Below the pieces are notes generated by a model. That model had not been told where the DNA came from and did not search any database. It saw nothing but the letters and a program-made list of their open reading frames with translations. Positions 38,261-46,422 of a stretch of 64,000 bases of DNA are shown one piece after another; the first letter of the stretch is position 1; every line of letters starts with the position of its first letter. The translations under genes were made by a program, and so were the position numbers. This stretch comes from Anaerolineales bacterium (GTDB lineage: Bacteria > Chloroflexota > Anaerolineae > 4572-78 > J111): contig JACKAU010000015.1 in NCBI GenBank assembly GCA_020634855.1, positions 124,001 to 188,000 on the forward strand. The letters run 5' to 3'.

Positions 38261-40299
38261 CCCACCTCGCGCCGCCGCTGCTGGTGCTGCTGCTGGCCTT
38301 TGGGCTGCAACTGCGCTATCTGGCCGAACTACGCGCGATGTTCCCGGCGGGTTTTACCCAACCCTTCTGCGGCGTCGATGCCCTGGCCCACTACAACCGC
38401 GCCTTGCAACTGCTCGACGGCACACTGCCCGGCGATCAAACCTACTTCTTCATTCCGCTCTACCCGTTCTACCTGGCCGGCTTGATCAAATTCTTCGGCG
38501 ACTCGCTGCTGCTGCCGGTGTTCATGCAAGCGCTGCTGCAACTGGCCGGGCTGGCTGCGCTGTACGGCATCGGGCGCATCGCCTTTTCCCGGACGGCGGG
38601 TCTGCTGGCGATGCTTGGCCTGGCCACCTACAACTACTACCTCTTCTACCTACCCTGCTACGATCAGACTCTGCTAACTACACCGTTCTTGACGCTTGGC
38701 GTCTTTTTTCTGTTGACCTTCTATCGGCGCGATCAGGCCCGCTGGGTCGTCGCCGCCGGTATCGCCCTGGGGCTGGCCGCCTTGAGCCGGCCGACGGTGC
38801 TGCTGACGTTGCCGGTCGCCAGTTTGTGGCTGGGGTGGCTGTGTTGGTCGGTCAAAGACGTTGAGTTGATGACTGACGGTGGCTCCCTAACCCCCAGCGG
38901 GGGGATTGGGTCTTTTTCTCCCCCCTTTGGGGGGGCGGGGGGGGGCCTTAACGCCGTTGGCCGGTCACTGAGGGCTTGGATTGGCTATTCGATTCTCCTG
39001 GTTGTGCCGTTTATCCTGCTGGTCGCGCCAATTACCCTCCACAACTACCGGGTCAGCGGCCGCTTCATCCTCATCTCCGACAACTTCGATGTCAACATCT
39101 TCACCGGCAACAATCCCGACGCCTTGGGGCTGGATAGCCTGGCCCACGCCCAATCCCAGCCCCCCGTCCTGCGCTTCTTGCAAACCCTCCAGCGCGTCGA
39201 TGCCGGGGAAACCACCTTTCCCGCCGAAGTCCTGCGTTACTACCGCGAGCAACCCGGCGACGCCCTGGCCCTCAACCTGCGCAAAACGTGGCTGTGGTTC
39301 GGCCAATCGACGGAACTGCTGGTCGAGCCGTTTTTCCCGCTGCGGGTGACGCAGGCGGGTACGCTGGCTCACCTGCCGCTGCTATGGCAGCCGCTCGTGG
39401 TCGTCGCCCTGCTGGGGATAGTTCTGGGGCAAAAACGCGCCTGGCCGCCGGTCGTGCTGCTGTGGGCCGTTTACGGGGTGTTCAGCCTCGGTTCAATCCT
39501 GTTTTTCATCCAGCTACGCTTTCGGTTGCCCTTTATCCCCTTTGTGATGCTGTTCGCTGCCTCTTTGCTGGCGATAGCGTTGCATTGGGCCGCGCAGCAG
39601 CCGCGCCGTTTCTGGGGCGTCTTGGCTGCACTGTTACTCCTGCTGCCGCTGCTGCCTGGTCTGAGTCTGTTCATCCTGATTTTTCTGGGGCTGGGCTTGG
39701 CCCAGGGCCGCTGGCGTCTGCCGCGCTATCGCTGGGCCGCCGTGGCCATCGTGGCCTACCTGCTGCTGGTTTCCCTGTGGGCGCAAGCCGAAGCTGCCGC
39801 CTCGGACGTCGCCCAGCGGATTGATATTTACCTGGGACCGCCGCTGGCCGGCGAAAGCGTTCTAGGCCAAACGTTCACAATGGATTGTAATGGACTAAAT
39901 TATGTCGAAGTAACGTTAGGCGTCCTCGGCGACGCCCCCGACCAACCCGTGACGTTCAACCTGACCGCCGACCCGGCCAGCCCGGACAACCTCTACTCGG
40001 AGACCTTTGATAGCCGCAGCGTGCGCGACTTCGAGCGGAAAGCGTTCGTTTTCCCGCCGATTGCCGACTCGGCCGGTCAAAGGTACTTTTTCTTCCTCAG
40101 TTCGCCCACCGCCGCCCCCGATAACGCCATTACCGCCCGAGGCTACTCCGACACGCCGGTCGATTACTTTCCCGGCGGCCGCGCCTATGCCGGTCAATTG
40201 GCCGGCCTTCAGCCGCAACAAGCCGATTTCGCTTTCACGGCGAAGTGTCAGCTTACGTGGTGGCAGAAGCTGCGCCATGCCTTAGGGGGTCGGGAGTAG
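38227..40299 (+). CDS. GT39/PMT-like membrane glycosyltransferase with type-B C-terminal domain
   Basis: A 690-residue paralog of the 34293 gene: QPFCGVDALAHYNRALQLLD, IPLYPFYLAGLIKFFGDSLL, LYGIGRIAFSRTAGLLAMLG and LGLAALSRPTVLLTLPVA. The type-B domain (residues about 535-680) has YLGPPLAGESVLGQTFTMDC, FVFPPIADSAGQRYFFFLS and YFPGGRAYAG. It overlaps the previous gene by 34 bp. A G/C-rich repeat element (38880-38950) encoding GGSLTPSGGIGSFSPPFGG is inserted in a loop after the fifth or sixth helix. Likely function: transfer of a sugar from a lipid carrier to an outer-face acceptor. It ends the four-gene operon 32614-40299. Confidence 0.75.
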   Translation: MSYQRQLTRRITHLAPPLLVLLLAFGLQLRYLAELRAMFPAGFTQPFCGVDALAHYNRALQLLDGTLPGDQTYFFIPLYPFYLAGLIKFFGDSLLLPVFMQALLQLAGLAALYGIGRIAFSRTAGLLAMLGLATYNYYLFYLPCYDQTLLTTPFLTLGVFFLLTFYRRDQARWVVAAGIALGLAALSRPTVLLTLPVASLWLGWLCWSVKDVELMTDGGSLTPSGGIGSFSPPFGGAGGGLNAVGRSLRAWIGYSILLVVPFILLVAPITLHNYRVSGRFILISDNFDVNIFTGNNPDALGLDSLAHAQSQPPVLRFLQTLQRVDAGETTFPAEVLRYYREQPGDALALNLRKTWLWFGQSTELLVEPFFPLRVTQAGTLAHLPLLWQPLVVVALLGIVLGQKRAWPPVVLLWAVYGVFSLGSILFFIQLRFRLPFIPFVMLFAASLLAIALHWAAQQPRRFWGVLAALLLLLPLLPGLSLFILIFLGLGLAQGRWRLPRYRWAAVAIVAYLLLVSLWAQAEAAASDVAQRIDIYLGPPLAGESVLGQTFTMDCNGLNYVEVTLGVLGDAPDQPVTFNLTADPASPDNLYSETFDSRSVRDFERKAFVFPPIADSAGQRYFFFLSSPTAAPDNAITARGYSDTPVDYFPGGRAYAGQLAGLQPQQADFAFTAKCQLTWWQKLRHALGGRE
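38880..38950 (+). repeat. In-frame CTCCCCCCTTTGGGGGG-type palindromic element
   Basis: CTAACCCCCAGCGGGGGG and CTCCCCCCTTTGGGGGGG palindromes inside a coding sequence. A related palindrome (CCCCCAAAGGGGGG ... CTCCTTTGGGGGG) is intergenic at 42746-42782. Confidence 0.75.
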
Positions 40300-40407
40300 G
40301 GTGTAAGGAGTAGGGGACAAAACCGGTGGATACCTCTATCCACCACCATCGAAAAACGTGATCGTATCGTCTGATATGTTGGATCGAATGATCGAGCAAG
40401 TCGATCC

Positions 40408-41408
40408 AATGGTCAAATGCGTGAGGAGGTATGAGCGATCTGTCGGTCTGATAGTCAAACTGGTCAGGAGGTATGATCGAGCAAGCTGGCGGTTTCTATT
40501 GGTTAATGCAAAATAACGGGGCCGACTAATTGCTCTAAAAGCCGAAATTCACGCTTGCAATAGCCAATTGGACAAACAATTTCAAAAGTTTAGCGAATAA
40601 AGTAAAACAATATTAGTAATTCACCTTACAAAGTTAACTGATTAGATATTTTTGTCACGAGAGTCGAAAATTTGATTGCAAACAAAATGGAGTTTTCATA
40701 TTTTGTCCCAGAAATTAATCTAACGGTCATTCGGCAATTTCTGCGTCAAAACAGACTAAATCAAGTGTTTATCTTGAAAATGTTTTCGTCCCTATCTTTC
40801 GTTTTGTTGAGTACAAATCTGATTGGTCCCGATTTTGTGAATAGTCAATCGATGTTGGGACATATCGCATTATTTTGCACATAGGAATAGAACCCTTCCT
40901 ATTTTGCACAAAACAAGCGTGATAGTCAAACTGGTCAGGAGGTATGATCGAGCAAGTCGAGCGGATGGTCAAACGGGTCGGGACATATGATCGAGAAGTC
41001 GATCAGATGGTCAAACAGGTTGGGACATATGAGCGAGAAGTCGATCAGATGGTCAAACAGATCGGGAGGTATGATCGAGCGAGACGATCAGATGGTCAAA
41101 CAGATCGGGAGGTATGATCGAGTGAGTCGATCAGATGGTCAAACAGATCGGGAGGTATGATCGAGCGAGTCGATTATATGGTCAAACAGGTCGGGACATG
41201 TGAGCGAGAAGTCGATCAGATGGTCAAACAAGTTGGGAGGTAGGATCGAACGAGATGATCAGATGGTCAAGCGCGTCGGGACATATGATCGAGCCGTCGA
41301 TTGGATGGCCGAACATGTCAGGAGGTCTGATCGAGCCGTCGAGCGGATGGTCGAACGTGTTGGGATATATGATCGAGCAAGTCGATCGGCCCGTGGTCAC
41401 GGACGGTA
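40408..41408. repeat. Minisatellite with 42/43-bp units, interrupted
   Basis: The motif (G)AT(G/A)GTCAAAC starts at 40408, 40450, then 40921, 40964, 41006, 41048, 41091, 41134, 41177, 41219, 41262, 41304 and 41346: spacings are 42 or 43 bp. A unit contains GATGGTCAAAC, GGGAGGTATGATCGAGC and AGTCGATCA. Because spacing alternates between a multiple of three and not, no single frame is kept, so it is probably noncoding. The array is split by an AT-rich segment at 40486-40919. Confidence 0.9.
40486..40919. other. AT-rich segment inserted in the minisatellite
   Basis: The 37 bp before it (40449-40485) and the 37 bp after it (40920-40956) are identical, while other units of the array differ from each other. 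It contains a hairpin TAGGAA-TAGAACCC-TTCCTA (about 40883-40903) and TGCAAAATAAYG-like motifs in opposite orientation near both ends. No convincing gene: a 70-codon forward frame inside has no family features or ribosome-binding site. Confidence 0.6.
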
Positions 41409-42674
41409 TTAGGGCGAGGTGATGAGCTGGTTTTGCTGAAGCCATTCGGCCAGGGCCTCCGCCGCGACGCGGTTGCCTTCGGCCGTCCAGTGCCACTCGC
41501 CGGTAATGTAGAGCGGCGCGCTATCGGCCCGGAGATGCTCGACCATCGGCGGGGTTAAATCCAAGAACGGGATGGCTTGATCGTTGAAGAATTGGGCCAG
41601 CCGCACGTTGGGCCGGTCGGCCTGGGCCTCGGCAAAGGCGGGGTTGTCGCGGAGAAACACCTGCTGCTCCGCCGGAGAAAGGGTGGCCAGCCGGACGGCG
41701 ATTTCCGGGCTGATGAGGGCGACGGCAAACTGCGAGCCGTTGGCCTCAACTTCGTCGCGGAGTTGGGCGATGGTGGCCAGGGTAACTTGCCAGGCTTCCT
41801 CTAACTCAATCTCATCATTGGGCAGGTACAGCGCCGAGAAGGGCGAGTCGTAGGCTTGGCCAAATTGGCGGCGTGGTTTGGCAGCGACGATCAGCGGTTC
41901 GATCTGTTGGTACAATCGCGAATGTTGGTAGAGCCAGCCCAACGCCGAGACCAGGCCGCGTTTGCCAGCGGAACAGTCGTGGGGCGAGTCGTTCAGGCCG
42001 GGCGCATAGGGGAGCGGATTGGGATTGAGTGTGTCGCCGCAGACGGCCAAGTAGGGCGCGTAGCAGTTGACGCCGTCGATGGTCAAGACGTTACCGGGCA
42101 GGTTGTCGAGCAGGTCGTTGCCCAGGTAGACCATCAACAGCACCACATCGGGCGAGAACTGCTGCCCCTGGTCCCGGTAAAAAACAAGTTGCTGATTGGT
42201 GCCCCAATTGGTGACACCGCCGCTGATGACCTCTACCTTGTCACCGGCCGGCAGTTCCACTCGGTTGAGCTGATCCTCCAACAGTTGGTGCGCGGTGGCC
42301 GCCTCATCGACCTGAACCGCGTGAACAAAAGAGTCGCCGAGCATTAAGATGCGGAAGGTGTCAGGCGGTTTGGCGACGGTATGTTCGGTATCGTGCATCC
42401 CCAAGCTATTAAAGTGTAACATCTGTTGAAATAGATCGTTCTGAAATTCCCCGGCAAAGTTGGGCCGGCCGGTCCAGCCCAACGCAGGCTGACAGGCGAA
42501 CAGCCGGCCGGTATCCGCCGGATAGGGCGGCGGCAGCAGTCGAACGCCCAGCTCCAGCAGGAATAGGACCAGGCAGATACTGACCAGACTAAGGCTGACG
42601 CCGATGACGATCTGTTTTCTTCGAGATAAAGCAGATGAGGAGTTAGTCGAGGACAAATTCACTATCTCCTGCAT
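41409..42674 (-). CDS. Membrane-anchored SGNH/GDSL-type hydrolase-like protein
   Basis: A 421-residue protein from ATG 42674 (MQEIVNLSSTNSSSALSRRK); AGGA lies 7 bases upstream. Sequence upstream of this ATG is repeat DNA, so the longer frame is not used. One N-terminal membrane helix (VIGVSLSLVSICLVLFLLEL) anchors an extracytoplasmic domain. SGNH blocks are visible: ILMLGDSFVHAVQV (block I serine), SGGVTNWGTNQQL (glycine), MVYLGNDLLDNL (block III asparagine) and EWHWTAEGNRVAAEAL (block V histidine). Such proteins include O-acyl esterases acting on cell-surface glycans, which suits the surrounding glycosyltransferase genes. The same-strand gene on its right ends 228 bp away. Confidence 0.75.
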   Translation of the reverse strand: MQEIVNLSSTNSSSALSRRKQIVIGVSLSLVSICLVLFLLELGVRLLPPPYPADTGRLFACQPALGWTGRPNFAGEFQNDLFQQMLHFNSLGMHDTEHTVAKPPDTFRILMLGDSFVHAVQVDEAATAHQLLEDQLNRVELPAGDKVEVISGGVTNWGTNQQLVFYRDQGQQFSPDVVLLMVYLGNDLLDNLPGNVLTIDGVNCYAPYLAVCGDTLNPNPLPYAPGLNDSPHDCSAGKRGLVSALGWLYQHSRLYQQIEPLIVAAKPRRQFGQAYDSPFSALYLPNDEIELEEAWQVTLATIAQLRDEVEANGSQFAVALISPEIAVRLATLSPAEQQVFLRDNPAFAEAQADRPNVRLAQFFNDQAIPFLDLTPPMVEHLRADSAPLYITGEWHWTAEGNRVAAEALAEWLQQNQLITSP

Positions 42675-42745
42675 ACCAAGTCCTGCTTCGTAGTAAGGGT
42701 TTATGAAGGTTAGGAAAATAAACGGGTAACCAAGCAGTCCCCCAG

Positions 42746-42782
42746 CCCCCAAAGGGGGGAGATCGATCCTCCTTTGGGGGGA
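42746..42782. repeat. G/C-run palindrome
   Basis: CCCCCAAAGGGGGG, GATCGATC and CTCCTTTGGGGGG form a palindromic block in the gap upstream of the SGNH gene. It resembles the element inside the 38227 gene. Confidence 0.7.
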
Positions 42783-42800
42783 GGGGGCCAGTCTCAGTCC

Positions 42801-42878
42801 GTAGGTCGGGTTGAGGCACGAAACCCGACGCCTAGCGGCACCAAGCGGTTTTGGGTCTCGTCCCTCGACCCAACCTAC
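42801..42878. repeat. GTAGGTCGGGTTGAGG-type palindromic element
   Basis: The left arm GTAGGTCGGGTTGAGG (42801-42816) pairs with CCTCGACCCAACCTAC (42863-42878) with two mismatches, and inner CACGAAACCCGAC faces GGGTCTCGT. Elements with this arm sequence are, to my knowledge, dispersed in many bacterial phyla. Confidence 0.75.
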
Positions 42879-42901
42879 GCCTAACCCCTTTTCTTCATTC
42901 T

Positions 42902-43540
42902 TCATTCTTCATTCTCAATTCTTGGCGTGATCTCAATATCGCCCAGCCACAGAAAATCGTCGCCGGGTTGGCCGGCCCCGCCGGTGATGGTCAGCCGCTC
43001 CAGGGTATCGACCTGGTACAGGCCAATAATCAATGGATAACGGCCCGGCGGCATGTCGAGCGGAATAGTTAGCCGGAACTGGCCCAGCCCGTGCTGTCCG
43101 GCGCGCCAGACGGTGGTCGGCAGGCGGCAGGCCGGGTCGTCGTCTTGCTGGCTCCACAGAGTGGTTCCGTCGGTCAGATGGACAAAGGCGCGGTAATGAT
43201 CGCCCGGCGGCTGGCGCGCCTGCCAGTACAGGTTGAGATATAGCGTGTCGCCGGGGGCCAGGGTTGAGGTGGGTAGGTCGAAGCCAACGAAAGTAATCGC
43301 CGGGCCAAACTGCGCCCCAACGGGTTGGGAAGGCGTGGCCTGTTCGGTAAATTGCTGCGGCGAGGCCAGTCGATCAAATTGGGCCGCGTAATCCTCCAGC
43401 CGGTAGATCGGCAGTGGGGCCGGACTGTCGTCGAGGCCAAAAACTTGAAGGCGCGGCTCGTTTTCGCGGGTGATTTCGGCGATGGGCTGGTAAGGCGTAT
43501 CGCTGCCAAACGGCTCGATGCCGGTGGTGCGGACAAAAAG
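42902..43540 (-). pseudogene. Out-of-frame C-terminal accessory domain of the adjacent glycosyltransferase
   Basis: On the minus strand, the frame one base away from the 43174 coding frame reads VRTTGIEPFGSDTPYQPIAE and then a complete shared domain: FVGFDLPTSTLAPGDTLYLN, LYWQARQPPGDHYRAFVHLT, LPTTVWRAGQ and LDMPPGRYPLIIGLYQVDT. It ends at TGA 42904-42902 inside a CTTCATT array. One extra base in the A5 run at 43535-43539 would fuse it to the upstream frame as PAHFFVRTTGIEPF. It has no start of its own and would be made only by frameshifting. Confidence 0.75.
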
Positions 43541-45477
43541 TGGGCCGGGGTATCGTAGCAGGAGCGGGCTTCGCCGTAGTTGTACCAGATGGGGATGATG
43601 AAATCTTCGTTGACGCTGCGGAAATCGCCGGGAAACTCACCCTGCGCCCGCAGCGCGCCGATGGCCTTCCAGCCCTCGCGTTTGGGATAGCCGAAATACT
43701 CACGTGGTTGAGGCAGGTCATCGTATAGCCATTCCCAGGCCGAGTCGTCCCACTGCCGCCGGAGCGCGGTGAAGACCGACTCGGTTTGGAGGAAAATGAG
43801 CGCCACATAGATACTCACCAGCGCCGCCAGGGCGACGCCGAGGCCCATAAACACGTTTCGGAAGCGCGAACGAAAAACCAGGCCGCCCCAGCCGGCTCCG
43901 GCCAACAACACCGCGCCGGGATAGAGAATGTAAAGGTGCGTCCGTGGGTCATCGACCAGGAAACCGTAACCCAGCAGCGGCGCGCCGAACATCAGCCAGG
44001 CCGCTTTAGCCTCGATGGTTGGGGCCAGTTCAAAGCAGATCACGAGCAGCAGCAACCAGGGTATAATCGCCAGACTAAGCGAGCCAAATTGCCACATCTC
44101 CGGCCGCCAAAATGTGATAGCGATAAACACGAGCAGCGCCCGGGTGTATCGGCGAGACGGCAGGATGGCGGTCGCCAAGCGTCTGGTCTTGCCTTGACTC
44201 GACGGTTGGCTGCCGATGGGTTGGTAGGACAACTGCCAAACTAGACCGATCAACCCCAAGCCCAGCAGCGGTAGGTAAAAATGGGAACTATAATCCCGGT
44301 CGAAGCGGCGCAGTAGATCGAGATTGCTATAGAGCAGCCCCGGTTTGATGCGCGATTCGGTCAGGTAGGTGGTGGTGTTGCCGAAGTCGGGATCGAGGGC
44401 GTACGGGACATAGAAGGCGGCCAGTAAGCCCAAAAACAAGGCCAACGTCACCATTGTCAGGATAAGCCGTTGGGTGAATGGCGGCGAGACAGAGCCGATT
44501 GAGTGCGGTTGAGACTTTAGCTCGTTCGTGTCGGTTTGGCTAAATCCGGTCAGGTAAACCCAACCGAGATAAGCCGCCGCCGGCAGCAGCAGCAGCGCAT
44601 CGAAGTGAGCCAGGAGGCAGGCGGCCAGCAGAATCGCGCCCGCGACTTGCCAGCGCCAGCGGCCGGTCTGCCAGGCCAGATAGAGGCAGTAGAGGGCCAG
44701 TGGCCCCATAAAAAAGATCAACGCTTGATACTGCACCATCCGGCCAAAGGCGATGGCATAGCCGTTGATGGCCCACAACAAGGCCGCAATCAGACCAATT
44801 TGCCAGTTGAACCAGCGCCGGCCCAGGATAAAGATGGCCGCCACGCTGAAGAGGCTGCTGAGGGCAAACGGCCAGCGGGCCAGCGTTTCGGTCAGGCGGT
44901 CGCTGAGCAGCCAGCCGGCGACCGGCAGCAGCATTTGAGCCGGCCCTTTGCGGTGCAGAAAGATGGCGTAATCTTCGCCTTGCAGCAGGCGCACACCCAG
45001 CATTAGAGCTTCGGCTTCGTCCTCGTGAAATTCGGCGTAGCCTAAGCGGGGCAAGCGCAGCGCGGCCGCCAGGGCCAGCAGTAGGATCAGGCTGAGGGGG
45101 ATAAACCAGCGCATCGATAAGGCCGCCGCCCCGACTCGATGTTGCCAGGCCGCGACGCCCAACCCGGCGATCGTGATCGCGTTGAGGGTGACGAGCAGTT
45201 GGCTTATCGTGATGGGGCCGGGCAGGTAGACGGTAAACAGCGAACCGAAGATGCTCAAGGCCAGGGACAGCCCCACAGCCAGGGTCAGGCGCTCGATCAG
45301 GTCAAGGCTTGGGTCTTCGAGACTCTGCACCCAGACCCAGCCCGGCAAAAACGCGAGCAGCAGCAGCGCGGCCGGATAGCGTAGGATAAGGGGCGCTTGC
45401 GCCAGAATCAAGCCATTGGCCGCCATCAGCAGGACGGTAGGCCAGAGCATTCGTTGGGAGATTAATTTCGACGGCAT
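43174..45477 (-). CDS. GT-C membrane glycosyltransferase, C terminus frameshifted
   Basis: Starting at ATG 45477 (MPSKLISQRMLWPTVLLMAA; an upstream start at 45576 would add 33 polar residues). About 12 membrane helices. The outer loop YAEFHEDEAEALMLGVRLLQ has the GT-C acidic motif, followed by HRKGPAQMLLPVAGWLLSDR and AIFILGRRWFNWQIGLIAAL as in GT39-like enzymes. Up to FIIPIWYNYGEARSCYDTPA the sequence is coherent; after AHFLSAPPASS the reading becomes arginine/proline/serine-rich noise to the stop at 43174, while the genuine continuation is in another frame (42902-43540). I infer a one-base loss in an A/T run. The membrane catalytic part would still be made. Confidence 0.7.
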   Translation of the reverse strand: MPSKLISQRMLWPTVLLMAANGLILAQAPLILRYPAALLLLAFLPGWVWVQSLEDPSLDLIERLTLAVGLSLALSIFGSLFTVYLPGPITISQLLVTLNAITIAGLGVAAWQHRVGAAALSMRWFIPLSLILLLALAAALRLPRLGYAEFHEDEAEALMLGVRLLQGEDYAIFLHRKGPAQMLLPVAGWLLSDRLTETLARWPFALSSLFSVAAIFILGRRWFNWQIGLIAALLWAINGYAIAFGRMVQYQALIFFMGPLALYCLYLAWQTGRWRWQVAGAILLAACLLAHFDALLLLPAAAYLGWVYLTGFSQTDTNELKSQPHSIGSVSPPFTQRLILTMVTLALFLGLLAAFYVPYALDPDFGNTTTYLTESRIKPGLLYSNLDLLRRFDRDYSSHFYLPLLGLGLIGLVWQLSYQPIGSQPSSQGKTRRLATAILPSRRYTRALLVFIAITFWRPEMWQFGSLSLAIIPWLLLLVICFELAPTIEAKAAWLMFGAPLLGYGFLVDDPRTHLYILYPGAVLLAGAGWGGLVFRSRFRNVFMGLGVALAALVSIYVALIFLQTESVFTALRRQWDDSAWEWLYDDLPQPREYFGYPKREGWKAIGALRAQGEFPGDFRSVNEDFIIPIWYNYGEARSCYDTPAHFLSAPPASSRLAAIRLTSPSPKSPAKTSRAFKFLASTTVRPHCRSTGWRITRPNLIDWPRRSNLPNRPRLPNPLGRSLARRLLSLASTYPPQPWPPATRYISTCTGRRASRRAIITAPLSI

Positions 45478-45494
45478 AAAGTTAAATAAGCACG

Positions 45495-45534
45495 AGACCT
45501 TATAGTTTTTTTGGTTCGGAAACCTATAAGGTCT
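45495..45534. promoter_or_regulatory. 11-bp perfect inverted repeat between divergent genes
   Basis: AGACCTTATAG (45495-45505) and CTATAAGGTCT (45524-45534) with an 18-base loop containing seven T. It sits in the 160-bp gap between the leftward glycosyltransferase and the rightward GT2 gene. It may be an operator for either gene or an interspersed palindrome; the loop length argues against a terminator. Confidence 0.5.
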
Positions 45535-45636
45535 GGCCTGATTTTGAGATAATGAAATTCGCGCCCTATAATACACGCGCGCCGGGTTATATCAAACCTG
45601 GCCTGTCGCATTTCTAGAAATTGTCGTGGAGTTCCT

Positions 45637-46422
45637 ATGTCCGTTGTCGTGATTATGCCGGCCTACAACGCGGCCAAAACGCTGGAAGTGACGTACGCTT
45701 CCATCCCCAAAGATTGTGTCGATAAAATTATCCTCACCGATGACGTTAGCAAGGATGAAACGGTGGAGATTGCCCAGAAGTTGGGGTTGAAGACCATTAT
45801 CCACGTGCAGAACCGAGGTTATGGCGGCAACCAGAAAACCAGCTACCTGGAGGCGCTCAAGGACGGGGCCGAGATTGTGATTATGCTTCACCCCGATAAC
45901 CAGTACGATGCTACCAAAATCCCGGACCTGATTGAACCGATCCGGCGGGGCGAATACGATATGATGATCGGCTCGCGCTTTTTGGGCAAAGATACGCTCG
46001 AAGGGGGAATGCCGCTGTACAAATTCATCGGCAACCGCTTTTTGACCTGGGCCGAAAATTTGGTGTTGGGGCAGAATCTTAGCGAGTATCACTCCGGCTT
46101 CCGGGCGTACAGCCGCCGCTTTCTGACCACCATCCCCTTTCTGCTCAACTCCGACGATTTTGTGTTTGATAGCGAAGTTCTGGCTCAAGCCACTGCCTTT
46201 AACTTTAAAATCGGCGAGATTGCGGTGCCCACCCGCTATTTTGAGGAGGCGTCGTCGATTAACTTCAAACGGAGTGTGGTATATGGGGTGGGCACACTGG
46301 GGACGATGGTTAGATATTGGCTGTTCAAGCTGGGCTGGTCAAAGAGTCCGCAATTTAGCCGGACATTGCCTGAAGTGATCAGCCGCTATCACTGGGCCGA
46401 AATCGATGAGGCCGCTTCGTGA
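45637..46422 (+). CDS. GT2 glycosyltransferase, polyprenyl-phosphate sugar synthase-like
   Basis: A 261-residue GT-A-fold enzyme: MSVVVIMPAYNAAKTLEVTY at the N terminus, TDDVSKDETVEIA with the nucleotide-binding aspartates, NRGYGGNQKTSYLEAL, the metal-binding variant HPDNQYDATKIPDLI, SRFLGKDTLEGGMPLYKFIG, and SEYHSGFRAYSR. The length and motifs fit the DPM1/DPMS group that loads a sugar onto dolichyl- or polyprenyl-phosphate at the inner membrane face. The tail has no strong membrane helix pair. Such a product is the donor for GT39-like enzymes, so this gene may feed the cluster on its left. Its stop overlaps the folK start (GTGA). Confidence 0.85.
   Translation: MSVVVIMPAYNAAKTLEVTYASIPKDCVDKIILTDDVSKDETVEIAQKLGLKTIIHVQNRGYGGNQKTSYLEALKDGAEIVIMLHPDNQYDATKIPDLIEPIRRGEYDMMIGSRFLGKDTLEGGMPLYKFIGNRFLTWAENLVLGQNLSEYHSGFRAYSRRFLTTIPFLLNSDDFVFDSEVLAQATAFNFKIGEIAVPTRYFEEASSINFKRSVVYGVGTLGTMVRYWLFKLGWSKSPQFSRTLPEVISRYHWAEIDEAAS

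Noticed and set aside
40672..40884. A 70-codon frame within the AT-rich segment
   Set aside because: AT-rich noise with no ribosome-binding site; the opposite strand is also open for a similar length.
40408..41408. CRISPR array
   Set aside because: The repeated units are directly adjacent and similar along their full 42/43 bp; there are no unique spacers and no cas genes.
41224..41496. A minus-strand frame reading through the minisatellite
   Set aside because: The unit length alternates between 42 and 43 bp, so the frame is not maintained along the array.
42675..42905. Longer N terminus for the SGNH-type hydrolase
   Set aside because: The additional 77 residues are encoded by palindromic repeat DNA; the ATG at 42674 has a ribosome-binding site and is followed by the membrane anchor.
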